From positions 248,001 through 312,000 of the forward strand of contig JASFAU010000012.1 in NCBI GenBank assembly GCA_039704465.1: a stretch of DNA of 64,000 nt. Direction: 5' to 3'. The stretch is from Plasmodiophora brassicae. Lineage: Eukaryota; Endomyxa; Phytomyxea; Plasmodiophorida; Plasmodiophoridae. Made by a program: the position numbers and the translations under genes. Within the stretch, counting starts at the first letter, position 1; each line of letters begins with the position of its first letter. Shown here in pieces: positions 63,733 to 64,000 of the stretch. The notes beneath the pieces were generated by a model. It made no database searches and was not told the DNA's origin. It saw only the letters and a program-made list of their open reading frames with translations.

Positions 63733-64000
63733 ATGAATATTCCAAGGTACTGGAAATGCAGACACGATCTTCAGGACGAGAAGACGGCCTTGTCGACTTT
63801 CAAAGCGTTACGCCGAGACCTTGTTTCAGCGGAGACCATAGAAGACTTCGTGGTCCAGGCCGGCCGAGACATTCTCAACGAGGCTGTCGACGTTCCAGGT
63901 GTACTTGCAGAGAGAAGCGTCGTTCAAAATCTCGGGGACCTCATCCCCAAGATACCTCGACGTAATGCTCTTTCCGTCTTTAAGACCGATGAAGGCTGGA
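63733..64000 (+). CDS. Unknown protein, cut by the window end
   Basis: A frame from the Met at 63733 (MNIPRYWKCRHDLQDEKTAL) stays open to the last base. Composition is protein-like with helices (DFVVQAGRDILNEAVDVPGV; LGDLIPKIPRRNALSVF). No family recognised; it could be a host gene or another transposon. Confidence 0.4.
   Translation, partial: MNIPRYWKCRHDLQDEKTALSTFKALRRDLVSAETIEDFVVQAGRDILNEAVDVPGVLAERSVVQNLGDLIPKIPRRNALSVFKTDEGW

Overview
The window is nuclear DNA of a GC-rich unicellular eukaryote. Genes carry uniformly short GT-AG introns (52-94 nt, mostly 54-76) and encode a V-ATPase catalytic subunit, MetAP2, a TMEM63/OSCA channel, TSR3 and a CHERP-like splicing factor. A secreted CBM18-plus-NodB chitin deacetylase points to an organism with chitin in its wall or spores. 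Short introns, high GC, chitin modification and a CHERP-type protein fit a plasmodiophorid-like rhizarian better than a fungus, but this is an inference: no rRNA or other decisive marker is present.

The window has two halves. Positions 1-21,500 are compact and gene-rich, with about fourteen genes on both strands: an unknown two-exon gene, the chitin deacetylase, an unknown helical protein, an LRR-hemolysin-III fusion, a ZIP metal transporter, another unknown protein, TSR3, an OFA-type MFS transporter, an exostosin-like glycosyltransferase divergent from the V-ATPase A gene, a small unknown four-exon gene, a TMEM63/OSCA channel, MetAP2 and the CHERP-like factor. Splice sites were placed by eye, requiring both frame and family motifs to continue across every junction. 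The genes do not form one pathway; membrane transport and secretion are over-represented.

From about 21,500 to 64,000 almost everything is transposable. In order: a Crypton (tyrosine-recombinase element) inside a 192-bp LTR-like repeat; a DDE transposase with one stop codon; a 10-bp tandem repeat; a hAT remnant; a two-exon SANT-like gene ending in a 75-bp palindrome; a Ty3/gypsy integrase remnant; a PIF/Harbinger-like element inside a copia-type LTR; a copia gag split by a complete minus-strand copia copy (A1); a gag-like gene with its own LTR, which carries a solo A LTR; a LINE fragment; a second copia family (B) split by a plus-strand copy (A2); a CACTA-like remnant split by a third copy (A3, minus); and a Ty3/gypsy chromovirus with an intact 1,515-codon pol.

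The three A copies share 184-bp LTRs and have perfect 5-bp target duplications (CCAAG, TGCAT, ATGTC); the solo LTR has GCCAT. Most nested insertions have readable edges, so their order can be worked out. The most unusual items are the LRR-HlyIII fusion, the Crypton with its empty paralogous site in the same window, a tRNA-like gene inserted between two copies of the A2 primer-binding site, a shared retroelement primer site resembling a tRNA anticodon loop, and a membrane-like segment between protease and reverse transcriptase of the chromovirus.
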